Assembly: GCA_902775985.1 (NCBI GenBank)
Contig: CACYOR010000028.1
Coordinates: 1 to 36,168 of the forward strand
Direction of reading: 5' to 3'
DNA: 36,168 nucleotides
Origin: Oscillospiraceae bacterium
GTDB lineage: Bacteria > Bacillota > Clostridia > Oscillospirales > Oscillospiraceae
The notes beneath the pieces are model-generated. The model was not told the DNA's origin. It saw only the letters and a list, made by a program, of their open reading frames with translations, and did no database searches. The position numbers and the translations under genes are program-made. Shown here piece by piece: positions 33,625 through 36,168 of the stretch. Within the stretch, counting starts at the first letter, position 1, and the number at the start of each line of letters is the position of its first letter.

Positions 33625-33921
33625 TTATGCCATGCCTTCGAACAGCTCAATGTTCTTGGAATCGGCGCTGAGCTTCACAACGGCCTTCTTCCAGGAAGCG
33701 GTCTTGCCCATGGGGTAAGCGCCGGTGCGCTTGGCCTTGCCGCGGACGTTCTCGGTGGTGACCTTGATCACGGTGACGCCAAAGATCTCCTCGATGGCCT
33801 TCTTGATCTCGATCTTGTTGGCGTCCTTGGCGACCTCAAACGCGTACTTCTTGATGTCCAGGTCTTCCATGGACTGCTCGGTGATGATGGGGCGAATGAC
33901 GATATCGTATGCGGTCTTCAT
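33625..33921 (-). CDS. rplW: 50S ribosomal protein L23
   Basis: A 98-aa exit-site protein and docking point for trigger factor and [68 protein letters not shown] overlaps the rplD stop by 1 bp (TGATG), so the two are coupled. Confidence 0.99.
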   Translation of the reverse strand: MKTAYDIVIRPIITEQSMEDLDIKKYAFEVAKDANKIEIKKAIEEIFGVTVIKVTTENVRGKAKRTGAYPMGKTASWKKAVVKLSADSKNIELFEGMA

Positions 33922-34544
33922 CAGGCGTACACCTCCTCGATCTTGGCAAGGGCGGCCTTATCGACGACCATCTTACCGCTGGTGAGAATCATATAGGGGC
34001 TGAGGACGGTGGCGATGGTGGTGGTCACGCCGGCGATGTTGCGGGCGGACTTGACGACCTTCTCATCCACGTTCTCGGTGACGACGAGGGCCTTCTTCTC
34101 CACACCCAGCTTGGTGAGGAAGGACTGGAAAGCCTTGGTCTTGATCTCCTCGACCTTCAGGCCGTCGACCACGACGATCTCATTCTCGGCCGCCTTGGCG
34201 GACAGCGCGGACTTGAGAGCCAGTCTCTTGACCTTCTTGTTGAGGGTGTAGCCGTAGTCGCGGGGCTTCGGAGCGAAAGCTACGCCGCCGTGATACCACA
34301 CGGGGGAGCCTGCGTAACCGGCGCGGGCGCGGCCGGTGCCCTTCTGACGCCAGGGCTTCTTGGTGGTGTAAGACACCTCACCCTTGGTGAGCGCGCTCTG
34401 GGTGCCCTGGCGGCAATTGGCCAGGTGATTCTTGATGGAGTCATGCAGAACGCTCTTGTTCGGCTCGATGCCGAAAATGGCCTCGGAGAGCTCGATCTCG
34501 CCGATCTTCTCGCCTGCCATATTAAATACGTTTGCTTTAGGCAT
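33921..34544 (-). CDS. rplD: 50S ribosomal protein L4
   Basis: A 207-aa L4: MPKANVFNMAGEKIGEIELSEAIFGIEPNKSVLHD, the tunnel loop with KPWRQKGTGRARAGYAGSPVWYHGGVAFAPKPRDYGYTLNKK, and a normal C-terminus. In E. coli L4 feeds back on the S10 operon leader; whether that applies here is unknown. GAAAGGAGAGCAGCATAA precedes ATG. Confidence 0.99.
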   Translation of the reverse strand: MPKANVFNMAGEKIGEIELSEAIFGIEPNKSVLHDSIKNHLANCRQGTQSALTKGEVSYTTKKPWRQKGTGRARAGYAGSPVWYHGGVAFAPKPRDYGYTLNKKVKRLALKSALSAKAAENEIVVVDGLKVEEIKTKAFQSFLTKLGVEKKALVVTENVDEKVVKSARNIAGVTTTIATVLSPYMILTSGKMVVDKAALAKIEEVYA

Positions 34545-34563
34545 TTATGCTGCTCTCCTTTCT

Positions 34564-35292
34564 TTACTTGGTACGGGCGGAAGCCTTCTGCGGGTTGACA
34601 CGGGCGGAAGCCTTCTGCGGGTTGAGGGAGATACCGGCGGCCTCGCCCTTCTTGACGGGCTGGGTCTTGGCGGTGTCCTTGATATACACGATGCTGCCCT
34701 TGGGGCCGGGGACGGCGCCGCGGATGGCGATCATGTTGAGCTCGGCGTCGACCTTGACGATGTCGAGGTTCTGGACGGTGACCTGGTCAACGCCCATGTG
34801 GCCGGCCTGCTTCTTGCCCGGGAAAATGCGGGAAGGATCGGTGCTGGAGCCCATGGAACCGGCGTGACGGTGAACCGGGCCGCCGCCGTGGGTGGTGGGG
34901 GTACGGCCCTGGCCGAAGCGCTTGACAACGCCGGCGTAGCCCTTACCTTTGCTGGTGCCGGTGACGTCGACCTTGTCGCCCTCGGCGAAGAGGTCGGCCT
35001 TCACGAGGTCACCAACTTCCAGCTTGCTGTCGTCTTCCAGACGGAACTCTTTCAGGTGCTTGACCATGCCCACGCCGGCCTTCTTCAGGTGGCCCGCCTC
35101 GGGCTTGCTCAGCTTCTTCTCGGCGACGTCTTCGTAGCCGAGCTGGACGGCCTTGTAGCCTTCCTTTTCTTCGGTCATCTTCTGCACGACCACGCAGGGG
35201 CCGGCTTCAATGACGGTGACGGGAATGACCTTGCCACTCTCGTCGAAGATCTGCGTCATGCCGACCTTCTTGCCAATGATGGCTTTCTTCAT
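34564..35292 (-). CDS. rplC: 50S ribosomal protein L3 with duplicated C-terminal nonapeptide
   Basis: A 242-aa L3 (usual about 205-215): [35 protein letters not shown] and the 23S-contacting segment [17 protein letters not shown] [21 protein letters not shown]. After the family end, residues [19 protein letters not shown] repeat. The DNA shows a 27-bp tandem duplication (34573-34599 and 34600-34625). Binding site AAGGAGGAAATACA is good. It is separated from rpsJ by a structured 184-bp gap. Confidence 0.97.
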   Translation of the reverse strand: MKKAIIGKKVGMTQIFDESGKVIPVTVIEAGPCVVVQKMTEEKEGYKAVQLGYEDVAEKKLSKPEAGHLKKAGVGMVKHLKEFRLEDDSKLEVGDLVKADLFAEGDKVDVTGTSKGKGYAGVVKRFGQGRTPTTHGGGPVHRHAGSMGSSTDPSRIFPGKKQAGHMGVDQVTVQNLDIVKVDAELNMIAIRGAVPGPKGSIVYIKDTAKTQPVKKGEAAGISLNPQKASARVNPQKASARTK

Positions 35293-35476
35293 TGTATTTC
35301 CTCCTTCGGTTATTGGTTGCCTCGCTTAGGTCATGCCCAGAGGCTGGCAACTTAACCCGTCCGCATACGCAAGCTGCGGACAATGGGTCATTTACTACTC
35401 CAATTGCGAAGCACGCTTCGCATTCGGCTTGGGTGTGTTTGTCTGTCAGGCAGGCGATTTACAGGAGCTTGCCTAA
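35293..35476 (-). promoter_or_regulatory. Structured 184-bp spacer between rpsJ and rplC
   Basis: Gaps elsewhere in the cluster are 10-20 bp, so this is unusual. On the minus strand it holds GCGAAGCGTGCTTCGC (a palindrome near 35405-35420), GTCCGCAGCTTGCGTATGCGGAC (about 35360-35383) and GTTGCCAGCCTC...GAGGCAAC (about 35325-35350). The last ends just before the rplC binding site. It could be a regulatory leader or processing site. No open reading frame is seen. Confidence 0.5.
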
Positions 35477-35707
35477 TTAAAGCTTGATCTCGATCTCGAC
35501 GCCGGCGGGAACTTCCAGATTCATCAGAGCCTCGACGGTCTTCTGGGTCGGGTTCATGATGTCGATCAGGCGCTTGTGGGTGCGGCGCTCGAACTGCTCA
35601 CGGCTGTCCTTGTACTTGTGGACGGCGCGCAGGATGGTGACGATCTCGGTCTTGGTGGGCAGGGGGATGGGGATGCGGATCATGTTCTTGTTGGTGGTGC
35701 TTGCCAT
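35477..35707 (-). CDS. rpsJ: 30S ribosomal protein S10 with internal deletion of about 30 residues
   Basis: Only 76 aa, against about 102-105 in the family. It reads [12 protein letters not shown] and then directly [64 protein letters not shown]. The family segment between IRI and PIPLPTK (RLKAYDHQLIDQSAEKIVET and about ten more residues), forming the first strand and helix, is absent in frame. The rest is intact. ATG at 35707 has AAGGAG ten bases upstream; an in-frame ATG at 35749 gives a basic extension unlike S10. S10 also serves in NusB antitermination. It may be a true deletion or an assembly error. Confidence 0.9.
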   Translation of the reverse strand: MASTTNKNMIRIPIPLPTKTEIVTILRAVHKYKDSREQFERRTHKRLIDIMNPTQKTVEALMNLEVPAGVEIEIKL

Positions 35708-35822
35708 GTGTTTGCGTCTCCTTTTCGTACGTTTTTTCGGCGGCATTGGCTCCGCCTTTCTATGCGTACGGATGAAACCCCGGATTTCCTGTACACGCAA
35801 CCGTGCGTATCAGGCCGCGTCC

Positions 35823-35850
35823 GAAAAACAAACCGGTTTTTCAACCGGTT
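35823..35850 (-). terminator. Terminator-like hairpin in the S10 leader
   Basis: On the minus strand, AACCGGTT (35850-35843) and AACCGGTT (35838-35831) fold on GAAAA, followed by TGTTTTTC. This lies about 165 nt after the promoter and about 115 nt before rpsJ. It resembles an attenuator, so the operon may be controlled by premature termination; the effector is unknown. The rest of 35708-36013 holds GC-rich palindromes and no gene. Confidence 0.55.
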
Positions 35851-36013
35851 GAGCCCCGTCCGCGCGATATACGCGTGTACCGGAAAGGTTTCAGCCGCCC
35901 GATTGCGTACCGGGACTGGCCCGATACCGGACATACTCCACGGAAGTTACCTCGCCTCCGGCGAGCAATCTCCCGCTTCATCGCATAGCGCGCTCTTTTG
36001 CACGCGCTCTGGT

Positions 36014-36042
36014 AGTATATCAGCGAAACGCGGCACTGTCAA
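36014..36042 (-). promoter_or_regulatory. S10 operon promoter
   Basis: On the minus strand, a perfect TTGACA (36037-36042), 17-bp spacer, and TATACT (36014-36019). The predicted leader to rpsJ is about 300 nt. Confidence 0.9.
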
Positions 36043-36104
36043 GGGCTTTTTGCTTTCTTTTTGAAAAAATTTGTAGCGTTACAATAGATGTGAGACTAAG
36101 ACAA

Positions 36105-36132
36105 TTGAAAAAGCGGTTGAGTTTGTTAGAAT
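36105..36132 (+). promoter_or_regulatory. Divergent promoter and ribosome binding site of a gene beyond the window
   Basis: TTGAAA (36105-36110), 16 bp, TAGAAT (36127-36132), then AAAGGAG at 36158-36164, four bases before the window ends. A plus-strand gene should begin just outside; its identity cannot be seen. Confidence 0.55.
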
Positions 36133-36168
36133 GAAGCTACCACACCACCAAACTAACAAAAGGAGCTC

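Noticed and set aside
35477..35800. Longer S10 start at 35800 or 35749
   Set aside because: The extra residues are basic and unlike any S10, and the ATG at 35707 has the expected AAGGAG and family N-terminus.

Overview
The window looks like a chromosomal segment of a GC-rich clostridium, probably of the Oscillospiraceae group. The signs are the fused S10-spc-alpha ribosomal gene order with secY-adk-map-infA-rpmJ, the zinc-binding forms of S14, L36 and adenylate kinase, strong AAGGAGG ribosome binding sites, and abundant short GTAGGGG-type and GTCATTGCGA-type palindromic repeats. The species cannot be named from sequence alone.

Layout. (1) 1-531: hairpins and a 151-bp tandem repeat built from tRNA-like 3' tails around a terminator hairpin. 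(2) 295-5982, minus strand: the core of a mobilizable element. It carries a large serine recombinase, an Xre regulator with a hidden 59-aa gene, a MOBQ-type relaxase, an oriT-like site, a DUF3847 protein, an excisionase-like HTH protein and a long regulator with a sigma-like C-terminus. No type IV secretion genes are seen, so it should be mobilized by another element. (3) 6272-17571: cargo. A DUF1016/YhcG PD-(D/E)XK protein lies divergent to an AT-rich two-gene module (a YaaC-like protein plus a protein made of an eight-residue repeat). These are followed by a two-gene restriction-modification system, a small serine recombinase with a nearby dyad site, an Xre plus RES-domain pair, and a DUF6061-like protein. 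(4) 17701-18970: tRNA-Glu and tRNA-Val (minus), tRNA-Met (plus) and an alpha/beta hydrolase. (5) 19210-35707, minus strand: rpsJ through rplQ, read from right to left.

How it fits together. The 20-bp end of the tRNA-Glu gene at 17701-17720 recurs at 128-147 and 375-394, so the roughly 17-kb element sits between copies of this sequence. The recombinase reading frame runs out of the element into the flanking repeat. The cargo is dominated by defence-like and toxin-like families.

The ribosomal cluster has oddities of its own. S10 lacks about 30 internal residues. The spc part is cut by about 1 kb of repeats between rpsN and rpsH, with a terminator and a fresh promoter. S3 has a long Arg/Gly/Asn-rich tail, L3 ends in a tandem nine-residue duplication, and infA starts with TTG. 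The most novel-looking candidate system is the YaaC-like plus YTGPGGGL-repeat pair at 7489-9203.
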